From Flavobacteriales bacterium (GTDB lineage: Bacteria > Bacteroidota > Bacteroidia > UBA10329), in contig JAIPBJ010000022.1 of assembly GCA_021739625.1 (NCBI GenBank), positions 1 through 36,883 on the forward strand: DNA of 36,883 nucleotides, given 5' to 3'. The notes beneath the pieces were generated by a model. It saw only the letters and a program-made list of their open reading frames with translations. It searched no databases and was not told the origin of the DNA. Positions 1 through 6,827 of the stretch are shown here, piece after piece. Position 1 is the stretch's first letter; each line of letters begins with the position of its first letter. The translations under genes and the position numbers were made by a program.

Positions 1-7
1 GAACGGT

Positions 8-17
8 GGGGGGGGGG
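8..17. repeat. Poly-G tract (10 G)
   Basis: Ten consecutive G residues at the left edge of the window, directly before the first 9-bp-period repeat. Long homopolymers of this kind are prone to slippage. No gene can be tied to it here because the upstream side is cut by the window edge. Confidence 0.6.
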
Positions 18-47
18 ACGATTGGGACAATAGGGACGGTTGGGACG
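17..47. repeat. 9-bp-period G-rich repeat, copy 1
   Basis: Units resembling ACGATTGGG, ACAATAGGG and ACGGTTGGG follow each other with a 9-bp period. The first 22 bp are identical to positions 121-142. Together the two copies bracket an intervening segment that carries a copy of the ATTACGAAT repeat family. The DNA is non-coding as far as can be seen. Confidence 0.75.
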
Positions 48-82
48 TGGGTTGCGAACCCGAAGGCTCATTGCGGAGCAAT

Positions 83-112
83 AATTACGAATGGGTGCGA
101 ATATGCGAACGG
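83..112 (+). repeat. ATTACGAAT-family dispersed repeat, copy E
   Basis: The segment reads attacgaatgggtgcgaata and continues with tgcgaacggg. It is closely similar to positions 33007-33040 and related to the copies at 31480-31512, 32048-32082 and 33081-33115. It lies in non-coding DNA about 31 kb from the other copies, so the family is dispersed and not a local tandem. Confidence 0.7.
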
Positions 113-120
113 GGGTGAGG

Positions 121-151
121 GACGATTGGGACAATAGGGACGTTAGGGACG
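121..151. repeat. 9-bp-period G-rich repeat, copy 2
   Basis: Second copy of the G-rich 9-bp-period repeat: a 22-bp exact match to 17-38, followed by a diverged third unit (ttagggacg). No open reading frame of interest covers it. Confidence 0.75.
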
Positions 152-160
152 GGCTGAATC

Positions 161-198
161 GGAGACGCGATGAATTGGAGACGCGATGAATCGCGTCT
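161..198. repeat. Palindromic GACGCGAT element with duplicated left half
   Basis: The 15-mer ggagacgcgatgaat occurs twice with a 16-bp period (161-175 and 177-191). The second copy continues into a perfect 9-bp inverted repeat, AGACGCGAT / ATCGCGTCT (179-187 and 190-198), separated by GA. Palindromes of this type are common interspersed intergenic elements. It lies about 100 bp upstream of the first gene and could form a hairpin, but there is no T-tract to make it a terminator. Confidence 0.7.
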
Positions 199-294
199 GT
201 ACGGGGCGGAAATGTCAGTGAATGAAAAAAATATGTGGGCCGTGCAATAATTCTTGAAAATCGCGTTTTATAGGTGCAACTAAATGCAAAGGCC

Positions 295-1215
295 ATGAAA
301 AATTCACAGGAGAACAAATTGAGCATGTACGAAACTGTAGGCGAGCTGCTGGACGCGAACGGCACGTTGGTATCGACCGTTCCGGCATTGGTGACCGCGA
401 AATCGGCATTGGTGAACAAGACGCTGGAGATACGCGCGATGAACATGGTGCAGAAGAAGTCGACCAAGGGGAAGACCCTGGACAAGACGGCCCGGAAGAA
501 TCTGCTGGCGGACACGAGCTATGGTGTGGCGGCAGCGGTGCAGGCATATGCTGCGGAGACGGAGAACAATGACCTGTACAATCTGGTGAACTTCACCCGG
601 TCAGCGCTCCGTGAAACGGAGGATGAGGAGCTGGCGCAGGTGTGCCAACTGATCCATGACCAGGCGAACGGTGTGGTGACGAGTCTGGGCGACTATGGTG
701 TTGCGGTGACGGATCTGGTGCTGCTGCAAGGGCTGATAACCGCATGGGGCACACAGAGCCAGGCGCCAAGGATGGCGATCTCGGAACGGAAGGCGGCCAC
801 GCACACGCTGCCATCGCTGTTCAAGGCAGCGGACGCGATACTGAAGACGCGGATGGACAAGCTGATGGAGAATTTCAGGGCGAATGAACGGACGTTCTAC
901 GACACGTATCATGTGGCACGGAAGATCGTGGACGCGGGCCACGGGCCGAAGAAGGTGGCGAAGCTTGGGGGGGTGGTGTTGGACAATCCGATGGGGATGC
1001 CGATAAAGGGAGCCACGGTCCAGATCGGTGATGTGGTGGTGACGACCGGTGCGGATGGCCGGTTCGTAGCGGAGAAGGTGCCATTCGGAGAAAGGACGGT
1101 CGTTGTGAAGGCACTGGGGTTCATAGAGCTGACGGAGACAGGGACAGTGGACGGTGACAGGGACGATCTGGTGTTCCGTCTGGATCCGATGGTGCCGCCA
1201 CCGCCCATGCCATAA
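295..1215 (+). CDS. Two-domain protein: alpha-helical N-terminus plus carboxypeptidase-regulatory-like C-terminus
   Basis: 306 residues if translation starts at ATG 295. An in-frame GTG at 274 and an ATG at 325 (with AGGAG 12 nt upstream) are alternatives. Residues ~10-215 look all-helical, with no signal peptide and no transmembrane segment. Residues ~222-300 read as a CarboxypepD_reg-type beta-sandwich: a GxVxDxxxxxPIxGAxV-like opening, a TGADGRF turn and an FGERTVVVKALGF strand pair. The protein ends in a PPPPMP tail. Such beta domains are frequent in Bacteroidota, usually on exported proteins, so their presence here without a signal peptide is unusual. It is a single gene between repeat-rich intergenic regions. 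No function can be assigned. The coding strand is strongly G-rich. Confidence 0.8.
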   Translation: MKNSQENKLSMYETVGELLDANGTLVSTVPALVTAKSALVNKTLEIRAMNMVQKKSTKGKTLDKTARKNLLADTSYGVAAAVQAYAAETENNDLYNLVNFTRSALRETEDEELAQVCQLIHDQANGVVTSLGDYGVAVTDLVLLQGLITAWGTQSQAPRMAISERKAATHTLPSLFKAADAILKTRMDKLMENFRANERTFYDTYHVARKIVDAGHGPKKVAKLGGVVLDNPMGMPIKGATVQIGDVVVTTGADGRFVAEKVPFGERTVVVKALGFIELTETGTVDGDRDDLVFRLDPMVPPPPMP

Positions 1216-1276
1216 GGGGTTTTTGCTTCGCAACGAGGCCCGCTGCACTCCGGTTCACGCGGAGCACGGTGAATCA

Positions 1277-1312
1277 CCCCTTCCCCAACCCCTCCCCAAA
1301 AGAGAGGGGAGT
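1277..1312. repeat. C-rich/G-rich inverted dispersed-type repeat
   Basis: A C-rich run (ccccttccccaacccc) is followed by tccccaaaagagaggggagt, giving a hairpin CCCCT (1289-1293) / AGGGG (1305-1309). The sequence resembles a C-rich intergenic repeat I associate with Bacteroidota genomes, but only one copy is present here, so dispersal cannot be shown from this window. Confidence 0.45.
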
Positions 1313-1355
1313 TGGCCGCAGTGGAACGCTGATCCATTACTTCTTACCCTGCCCA

Positions 1356-1370
1356 TCCGCCTGAGGCGGA
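1356..1370. repeat. Perfect palindrome TCCGCCT-G-AGGCGGA
   Basis: A 7-bp perfect inverted repeat with a 1-bp centre. It lies between the first gene and the exbD end, 11 bp before the likely terminator at 1382. It is probably a small interspersed palindrome or part of the transcription stop region. Confidence 0.5.
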
Positions 1371-1381
1371 GCGGGAAAAAG

Positions 1382-1414
1382 AAAGGGCCGTCTCGACATG
1401 CGAGACGTCCCTTT
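1382..1414. terminator. Bidirectional intrinsic terminator
   Basis: AAAGGGCCGTCTCG is followed by ACATG and then CGAGACGTCCCTTTT. This gives a long stem (CGTCTCG/CGAGACG extended by GGG/CCC and AAA/TTT with one mismatch). Read on the minus strand the stem is followed by CTTTCTTTTT, a good T-tract for the exbB-exbD operon ending at 1436. On the plus strand it could also stop the gene ending at 1215. Confidence 0.75.
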
Positions 1415-1435
1415 TCAATGTCAGTCGTTGAAATT

Positions 1436-1915
1436 TCAGATGCGACCCTTCTTCTTCTCCTTCTTACCGGTCGAGTAGTTGATCTTGAGTGCGTTCACTT
1501 TGCGAAGCTCCTGCTTCACATCGGTGACGATGCCCATCTTGGCCTCGCTGTCCACTTTGAGTGAATAGGTGAGCAGTGGCACCTCGGCCTCGTTGGTCTC
1601 GGATTTCACTTTCTCGACAAAGGAGGGAATATCCTTGGGTGTTGCAAAGGCATCGTCCAGCTGGACACGGGGCTCGGTTCCATAGATCGACTGGAGTGCT
1701 TTGATCGGTGGGCCGATATGGATGTATCCGACCAGCGACTTGCGCTCCAACTTGGCCACCTCCTGGGCTTTGGGGAGCACGTGAACCACTTTGAGCGATG
1801 TCTCGCGCATCACGGTGGTGACCATGAAGAAGAAAAGCAGCATGAACACGATGTCGGGCAGGGATGCCGTGGACACCGGTGGCAACGTTCTCTTCTTATC
1901 CTTTCTGATTTTCAT
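1436..1915 (-). CDS. exbD: ExbD/TolR-family biopolymer transport protein (second copy)
   Basis: 159 residues. ExbD/TolR proteins sit in the inner membrane with one transmembrane helix and a periplasmic domain. With ExbB they harvest proton-motive force to drive TonB-dependent outer-membrane transport or Tol-type envelope work. Here a basic cytoplasmic start (KIRKDKKR) precedes a single helix at ~19-38 (SLPDIVFMLLFFFMVTTVM). The conserved helix Asp is at residue 21. The periplasmic part is ~120 residues and ends in a basic KKEKKKGRI tail. It is the last gene of the four-gene minus-strand operon, 31 bp after the first exbD and just ahead of the terminator at 1382-1414. Two dissimilar ExbD proteins beside one ExbB is a common Bacteroidota arrangement. 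Which TonB they serve cannot be told from this window. Confidence 0.93.
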   Translation of the reverse strand: MKIRKDKKRTLPPVSTASLPDIVFMLLFFFMVTTVMRETSLKVVHVLPKAQEVAKLERKSLVGYIHIGPPIKALQSIYGTEPRVQLDDAFATPKDIPSFVEKVKSETNEAEVPLLTYSLKVDSEAKMGIVTDVKQELRKVNALKINYSTGKKEKKKGRI

Positions 1916-1946
1916 GATTCAAAATCGTTTTCAGTGCCTACATCCA

Positions 1947-2600
1947 CTAATTGCTGCGCCCGGCAGCCACTCTGGCCTGGTCAATATCCTTAGGCTCGGC
2001 CTCGGATATGCGCTGTGGCACCAGTTTCTTGATGGCGTTGGCCTTATCCTTGTCTGATTCCTTATTGCTGGCGGCCAACTGGGTATATGTCATCCCGAAC
2101 TTTTCCATTCCCACCTCGTCACGGACCTCACGATAGGCCGCAGCAAGCTGATCCTGAATCTGAATGTAGAGATCATAGGATGTTCCCCGGTCGTTCTGGA
2201 GGGAGATGATCTGCTTGGAGATGAGCTGGTTTGCACCGAAGACCTGAATCAGCTCAGGGTCTTCCACCTTTTTGAATTCAGGGAACCGCATATCGTCCGG
2301 GTTCGATGGACTACCGATGATGAATTCCTTGGCAGCGTCCTTAAGGTCATCGATGACCATGTACTCATCCTCTACCAACATGTTGTCGTTGGCATTGGCA
2401 AGCACCACGAACACGTTCCTTGCGTTGACCGGTGGGGGTGGATCAAGCGGATCCTCCTCCACGAATGGGGGTAGCACCCTCACCAGACCGGTATCGGTGT
2501 CCATGGTGGTGGTGACGAGGAAGAATATGAGCAGCAGGAAGGCTATGTCGGCCATAGAGCCGGCATTGATCTCCTGCAGTTCTCTTTTGGATCGGGCCAT
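1947..2600 (-). CDS. exbD: ExbD/TolR-family biopolymer transport protein (first copy, long form)
   Basis: 217 residues, longer than a typical ExbD of ~140. The N-terminus is basic (ARSKRELQEINAGS). A single transmembrane helix spans ~17-36 (ADIAFLLLIFFLVTTTM) with the conserved Asp at residue 18. The periplasmic domain is large and rich in acidic and Asn residues, and the C-terminal third is highly charged (KESDKDKANAIKK). The start overlaps the stop of the upstream 106-residue gene by one base (TAATG), implying translational coupling. Expected role: proton-channel partner of the ExbB encoded two genes upstream. The extra C-terminal length is not explained by known ExbD function and may contact another envelope partner. 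Confidence 0.93.
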   Translation of the reverse strand: MARSKRELQEINAGSMADIAFLLLIFFLVTTTMDTDTGLVRVLPPFVEEDPLDPPPPVNARNVFVVLANANDNMLVEDEYMVIDDLKDAAKEFIIGSPSNPDDMRFPEFKKVEDPELIQVFGANQLISKQIISLQNDRGTSYDLYIQIQDQLAAAYREVRDEVGMEKFGMTYTQLAASNKESDKDKANAIKKLVPQRISEAEPKDIDQARVAAGRSN

Positions 2601-2920
2601 TACTTGAACAGTTTAGATACCTCGGCATAAACCGTGACAACAACAGCAACGGCTGCGAGCATATAGAATGCATAAAGACCTGTATCCACCTGCTTTGCTC
2701 CCTCGGGAGAAATGTTGATGTTGGACGGATTGTCAGGTGAAGAAAGGGCGTAAGAGATACCCACCACCACCACCAGCAAGCCTGCACCGATAAGGGCACC
2801 TTTCGCTCCCTTAGGATTCTTAGCAAGCTGAATCAGTGGGAATCCTACGGCAGTCACCACGGCCACAGCCAGTAGGATATAGGTTAGAATGATGCCGTAA
2901 TTGGTTATGAAATCTACCAT
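2600..2920 (-). CDS. Small three-helix membrane protein of the ExbB/ExbD operon
   Basis: 106 residues with three hydrophobic stretches at about 8-28, 42-59 and 84-103, and a short polar loop (SSPDNPSNINISPEGAKQ) between the second and third. There is no signal peptide and no known catalytic motif. It lies between exbB (43 bp upstream) and exbD (one-base overlap), so it is co-expressed with them and probably part of, or an assembly factor for, the same inner-membrane complex. I do not recognise a characterised family. Its position, size and topology are the only basis for the call. Confidence 0.85.
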   Translation of the reverse strand: MVDFITNYGIILTYILLAVAVVTAVGFPLIQLAKNPKGAKGALIGAGLLVVVVGISYALSSPDNPSNINISPEGAKQVDTGLYAFYMLAAVAVVVTVYAEVSKLFK

Positions 2921-2963
2921 GGTCGTTCAGTTCAATGGGTTAAGGAAACGGTCCAGGCGAAAA

Positions 2964-3770
2964 TTACTTGGAGGTCTTGACGAGGATGTCGATGAAAGTG
3001 ATGGATGAATCCTCCATGTCGTTCACCAGGCTGTCCACCTTAGCGAGGATGTAGTTGTAGAACACTTGCAGGATCATGGCCACGATAAGACCGAACACAG
3101 TGGTCAACAGGGCCACCTTGATACCACCGGCAACAAGGGATGGAGAGATATCGCCTGCTGCTTCGATTGCATCGAACGCATCGATCATACCGATAACCGT
3201 ACCCATGAATCCGAGCATCGGTGCGAGTGCGATGCAGAGGGAGATCCACGAAAGACCTTTCTCCATCAGACCCATCTGCACAGAGCCATAGGAAACGATC
3301 GATTTCTCAACGATGTCGAGACCTTCATTCTTGCGACTCAGGCCCTGATAGAAGATGCTGGCAATAGGGCCACGCGTGTTGCGGCACAGCTCCTTGGCAC
3401 CTTCCACATTGCCACTGCTCAGGTTGGACTCAATGCCCTTGAGAAGCTTGTCGGTGTTGGTGGTGGCCATGCTGAGATAGATGATGCGCTCGATGGCCAA
3501 TGCAAGGCCCAGAATGAGCACGAGAAGCACTACGGCCATGAAGCCGGCACCTCCTTCGATGAACTTGGTCTTCAGGGTCTGATGGAAACTCTGCTCCACC
3601 TCGGGTTCTTCGCTCAGTGTGGATTTTGCTGCGGGGGCGGGTGTTGCTGCGGGGGCAGGTTCCACCTGCTCGGTGGCCGGTTCTGATGTTCCGTCCTGAG
3701 CAAACGCAACATGCTGGTGACCGAAGTTCAGCACTGCGGCAAAGGTGATGAGGGCAAACAGCTTTTTCAT
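2964..3770 (-). CDS. exbB: ExbB/TolQ/MotA-family proton channel protein with signal peptide
   Basis: 268 residues from ATG 3770. This start is chosen over an in-frame ATG at 3791 because it opens directly with a signal peptide (KKLFALITFAAVLNF..., cut near AFA-Q, residue 24). A Pro/Ala/Glu-rich linker (~27-50) follows, then transmembrane helix 1 (~68-93, ending in AIERIIYL). The MotA/TolQ domain carries the family segments GLSWISLCIALAPMLGFMGT and VALLTTVFGLIVAMILQVFYN. ExbB pentamers enclose ExbD helices and convert proton flow into mechanical work. An ExbB with a cleavable signal and a PA-rich linker is an elaborated version compared with the enteric protein. It is the first gene of the operon. 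No clear TAnnTTTG box lies in the 71 bp between it and tRNA-Ser, so read-through from the tRNA promoter is possible. Confidence 0.94.
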   Translation of the reverse strand: MKKLFALITFAAVLNFGHQHVAFAQDGTSEPATEQVEPAPAATPAPAAKSTLSEEPEVEQSFHQTLKTKFIEGGAGFMAVVLLVLILGLALAIERIIYLSMATTNTDKLLKGIESNLSSGNVEGAKELCRNTRGPIASIFYQGLSRKNEGLDIVEKSIVSYGSVQMGLMEKGLSWISLCIALAPMLGFMGTVIGMIDAFDAIEAAGDISPSLVAGGIKVALLTTVFGLIVAMILQVFYNYILAKVDSLVNDMEDSSITFIDILVKTSK

Positions 3771-3841
3771 GATCTGGTTATGGTTAGTCAATGGTGGTTT
3801 GGTTATTCTTGATTGTATTGAACGTTAACATTAGAATCACG

Positions 3842-3929
3842 CGGAGAGAGAGGGATTCGAACCCTCGAAACCCTTGTGGGGTTTACACACTTTCCAGGCG
3901 TGCGCCTTCGACCACTCGGCCATCTCTCC
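3842..3929 (-). tRNA. tRNA-Ser (anticodon GGA)
   Basis: 88 nt. The acceptor stem is GGAGAGA/TCTCTCC with discriminator G, and CCA is not encoded. The T arm is GAGGGTTCGAATCCCTC. The anticodon stem CACGC/GTGTG carries the 7-base loop CTGGAAA, giving anticodon GGA (reads UCC and UCU). A long variable arm (AACCCCACAAGGGTTT) is typical of tRNA-Ser. It lies upstream of and collinear with exbB. A short GC-rich inverted repeat (CCCC-aaaagt-GGGG, 3945-3958) lies upstream. Confidence 0.95.
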
Positions 3930-3996
3930 AGTACTTGGGCACTCCCCCAAAAGTGGGGCGCAAAATACAAAAATTCAGATTCGGCCAAGGTCTGCT

Positions 3997-5022
3997 TCAA
4001 TCGGTCATTTCACCTCTCTGCGAATGTTTCACAAAGTGCTCGCAGGTGGCCTTTGAATCACTGTAAGCAAGCGCATGCATCAATTTTGTGATGGCGGCCT
4101 CCACCGTCATGTCGCTCCCGCTGATGACACCGGCATCGAGCAGCTGCCGGCCGGTGGCATACTTCTCCATCTGCACCTTGCCACCTCTGCATTGGCTGAC
4201 GTTGACAACCACGGCCCCATTGTCCACAATGTGTCTGAGCGACCGGAGAAACCCGTTGTCCTCTGGGCCGTTCCCCGCTCCGAAAGTCTCCAACACCAGT
4301 CCACGGAGTCCTCTGGATTGGAACATTTCCGAGTATGGAATCAGATCGATCCCCGGATAGAGGGGCAGCACCGCGATGTTGTTCTCCAGTTCCGGTCGGG
4401 TCTGGAAGGGTGCGGACGGAACAGAGAGCAGATGCTCCTCATGGACTTTGAGATGCACACCAGCATCGGCCAGCACAGGATAATTCGCAGACCTGAAGGC
4501 GTCAAAATTCTCCGCATTGGACTTATGGGTGCGGTTGCCACGGAACAGACGGTCCTCAAAATAGATGCAAACCTCATTGATCATCGGCCTCCCGTCCTTT
4601 TGCATCGCAGCAAGCATGAGTGAAGTGATGATGTTCTCGCGCGCATCGGTGCGCACCAGCCCTATAGGCAGTTGGCTCCCTGTTAGGATTACGGGTTTGG
4701 CAAGCCCCGAAAGCATGAAGCTGAGGGCCGAGGCGGTGTAGGCCATGGTATCCGACCCGTGAAGAATCACAAAACCGTCATAGTGATGGTAGTTGTCGGA
4801 GATGATCGCTGTCAATTCCTGCCAGACCATCGGGCTCATGTTTGATGAGTCGATGACCTTTCGCAGCGAGACGGAACTCAAGTTCAACTCAAGTTCTGGA
4901 ATCGCAGGCAATCTGCGCAACATGGCCTCCAAAGTGAAGGGCACAAGGGTGCCACTTCCCACATCGTGGATCATGCCGATGGTGCCCCCAGTATATATGA
5001 TAAGGATGCGTGGTCTTTGCAT
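3997..5022 (-). CDS. ansA: Type I (cytoplasmic) L-asparaginase
   Basis: 341 residues, the usual length for bacterial type I asparaginases. It hydrolyses L-asparagine to aspartate and ammonia. The N-terminal nucleophile motif TGGTIG is at residues 11-16, the second active-site motif HGSDTM at 88-93, and LTGSQLP at 113-119. There is no signal peptide, in keeping with the cytoplasmic form. Its start is only 3 nt after the tatD stop, so the two form a minus-strand operon driven from the box at 5801-5808. An archaeal-type Glu-tRNA(Gln) amidotransferase subunit (GatD) shares this fold but has extra N-terminal sequence that is absent here. Confidence 0.95.
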   Translation of the reverse strand: MQRPRILIIYTGGTIGMIHDVGSGTLVPFTLEAMLRRLPAIPELELNLSSVSLRKVIDSSNMSPMVWQELTAIISDNYHHYDGFVILHGSDTMAYTASALSFMLSGLAKPVILTGSQLPIGLVRTDARENIITSLMLAAMQKDGRPMINEVCIYFEDRLFRGNRTHKSNAENFDAFRSANYPVLADAGVHLKVHEEHLLSVPSAPFQTRPELENNIAVLPLYPGIDLIPYSEMFQSRGLRGLVLETFGAGNGPEDNGFLRSLRHIVDNGAVVVNVSQCRGGKVQMEKYATGRQLLDAGVISGSDMTVEAAITKLMHALAYSDSKATCEHFVKHSQRGEMTD

Positions 5023-5025
5023 GGC

Positions 5026-5796
5026 TCAAAGATGGAACAGACGCGCGGCATTCGCTGAGGTGATGCGGGCCACTTCGTCCACATCCATTCCCTTGATATC
5101 GGCCACCTTCTCGGCCACCAGACGCACGAATGCCGTCTCGTTCCTTTTGCCCCGGTGCGGGATGGGCGCGAGATAGGGCGCATCGGTCTCCAACAGCAGG
5201 TGCTCCATCCCGATGTCGGCAATGGCCTCGGCCACGCCTCCGTTCTTAAAGGTCGCCACACCCCCGATGCCCAGAAGCATCCCCAACGCGATGCAGCGTT
5301 CGGCCTGCGCAGCACTTCCGGTGAAACAATGCAGCACACCTGTCAGCGTGCCGTCCTGTTCCCTTTCCAACGAGGTGAATATCTGTTCGAAAGCATCGCG
5401 GCAATGGATGGCGATGGGCAGCTTCAGTTCCTTGGCCCAGCGCATCTGCTGCTCGAAGGCTTCCACCTGCTGCGCGATGAAGTCCTTTTCCCAATAGAGG
5501 TCGATGCCGATCTCGCCCACCGCGATGTAGCGACCTGTGCGCAGTTCCGACTCCACATGGGCCAGCTCTTGCTCATAGTCCTCTTTCACATGGCACGGAT
5601 GCACACCCATCATTGGGAGGAACAGTTCGGGGTCCATTTCCACAGTGCGCCATAAGGCATCGGTACTGGCCCTGTCGATGTTGGGAAGGAGGATGCGCCC
5701 CACGCCTGCATCCCTCGCCCGCTGCACCATCGCCTCGCGGTCGCTGTCGAACTGCTTGGAATAGAGATGGGCGTGGGTGTCGGTGAGGAAGGGCAT
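5026..5796 (-). CDS. tatD: TatD-family metal-dependent hydrolase/DNase
   Basis: 256 residues from ATG 5796. An upstream in-frame ATG (5832) is rejected because a -7 promoter box overlaps it and the family start is MxxxDTHAHL. TatD proteins are TIM-barrel metallohydrolases with 3'-5' exonuclease or DNA-repair roles. Metal-ligand motifs seen: DTHAHLY at 6-12, VGEIGID, the HC of AIHCRDA, HCFTGSA, and ETDAPYLAP with the last Asp ligand. It is the first gene of a pair with ansA. The leader appears almost absent: TACTTTTG ends 4 nt before the ATG. Confidence 0.95.
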   Translation of the reverse strand: MPFLTDTHAHLYSKQFDSDREAMVQRARDAGVGRILLPNIDRASTDALWRTVEMDPELFLPMMGVHPCHVKEDYEQELAHVESELRTGRYIAVGEIGIDLYWEKDFIAQQVEAFEQQMRWAKELKLPIAIHCRDAFEQIFTSLEREQDGTLTGVLHCFTGSAAQAERCIALGMLLGIGGVATFKNGGVAEAIADIGMEHLLLETDAPYLAPIPHRGKRNETAFVRLVAEKVADIKGMDVDEVARITSANAARLFHL

Positions 5797-5800
5797 GCGG

Positions 5801-5808
5801 CAAAAGTA
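5801..5808 (-). promoter_or_regulatory. Bacteroidota-type -7 box for tatD-ansA
   Basis: Read on the minus strand this is TACTTTTG (consensus TAnnTTTG). A TTTG -33 element (5830-5833) lies 21 nt upstream. The sequence between the box and the ATG is only CCGC, so transcription would begin at or next to the start codon. Confidence 0.7.
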
Positions 5809-5835
5809 GGAGCGAGCGGCATCGTTGACCAAAAC

Positions 5836-5843
5836 TACCTTTA
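5836..5843 (+). promoter_or_regulatory. Probable -7 box for the GT9 gene
   Basis: TACCTTTA (one mismatch to TAnnTTTG) ends 6 nt before the GTG start at 5850. It lies back-to-back with the tatD promoter in a 53-nt divergent gap, so the two polymerase sites overlap and probably compete. No convincing -33 element is visible. Confidence 0.45.
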
Positions 5844-5849
5844 CCCTCC

Positions 5850-6824
5850 GTGCAACGCATCCTTATCGTCCGTTTCAGTTCCATTGGTGATATCGTGCTC
5901 ACCTCGCCCGTGATGCGCGCCCTGCGTGCCCGGTTCCCTGATGCGGACATCCGCTTTTTGACCAAGCGGGCCTACGCGGAGCTGGTGCAGCCCAATCCAT
6001 ACTTGAACAACATTTTCCTGTTCGATGGCAAACTGCGCGATACCATTGACGAGGTGCGCGCCTTTCGACCTGATGTGATCATCGATTTGCACCACAATCT
6101 TCGCACTGCCATACTGAAGGCAGCTGTGGGCTGCAAAGCGTATTCGTTTCCAAAGCTGAATCTGGAGAAGTGGCTGCATGTCAAGCTGAGGCTGGACACC
6201 TTGCCCGACCTCCATATCGTTGACCGCTATTTCACTTCGGTGGAGACATTGGGCGTGGTGAATGATGGGCAGGGATTGGATTTCTTTATCCGAGAGGATG
6301 TGAAGCTTCCGCAACTTCCAGCCGTGTTCTCAGAGGGATATGTGGCCGTGGTGGTGGGTGCCAAATTCGCCACCAAGCGCATTCCGGAGGAAAAACTCAC
6401 AACCATCATTAAAGGTCTGAAGCGACCTGTGGTGCTGGTCGGAGGGCCAGAGGATGCGGAAGTGGGAGAGCGGTTGGCGAACAGTGAACAAGTGTTCAAC
6501 GCCTGCGGCCGCACCTCACTTCAAGAATCTGCGCGGATAATTGAAAGGGCGACCGTGGTCATCACCCCCGACACTGGCATGATGCACATCGCGGCAGCAT
6601 ACGACCGTCCGACCATCTCTATTTGGGGAAACACCGTCCCGGCATTCGGCATGACGCCCTACATGCCACAGCACCCAGAACAGTCACACCTCATCGAACA
6701 GAAAGGTCTTTCCTGCCGCCCGTGCAGTAAGATCGGATTCGGGAAATGTCCGAAGAAACATTTCGACTGCATGATGCTTCTGGACACAGGCACCGTCATT
6801 TCCATCGCTCACAGATATATTTGA
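5850..6824 (+). CDS. Glycosyltransferase family 9, LPS heptosyltransferase-like
   Basis: 324 residues from a GTG start. GT9 enzymes transfer heptose from ADP-heptose to the LPS inner core at the cytoplasmic face of the inner membrane. Seen: the N-terminal RFSSIGDIVLTSPVMRAL motif that defines the family, DVIIDLHHNLRT, the donor-site segment VLVGGPEDAEVGERL, and TPDTGMMHIAAAYDRPTISIWG, the C-terminal signature. A C-terminal GFGKCPKKHFDCM Cys segment is also present. HldE, which makes the activated heptose, is encoded at 28.8-30.2 kb, so the organism plausibly uses ADP-heptose. A DoxX gene follows after 3 nt. Acceptor position cannot be predicted. Confidence 0.92.
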   Translation: MQRILIVRFSSIGDIVLTSPVMRALRARFPDADIRFLTKRAYAELVQPNPYLNNIFLFDGKLRDTIDEVRAFRPDVIIDLHHNLRTAILKAAVGCKAYSFPKLNLEKWLHVKLRLDTLPDLHIVDRYFTSVETLGVVNDGQGLDFFIREDVKLPQLPAVFSEGYVAVVVGAKFATKRIPEEKLTTIIKGLKRPVVLVGGPEDAEVGERLANSEQVFNACGRTSLQESARIIERATVVITPDTGMMHIAAAYDRPTISIWGNTVPAFGMTPYMPQHPEQSHLIEQKGLSCRPCSKIGFGKCPKKHFDCMMLLDTGTVISIAHRYI

Positions 6825-6827
6825 ACC

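Noticed and set aside
601-1248. 215-codon minus-strand ORF and a 142-codon one (909-1337) antisense to the first gene
   Set aside because: They are shadows of a G-rich coding strand: Arg/His/Pro-rich, no recognisable motif, while the plus-strand frame has a coherent domain structure.
3945-3958. Intrinsic terminator of ansA (CCCC-aaaagt-GGGG)
   Set aside because: The stem is only 4 bp and no T-tract follows on the minus strand.
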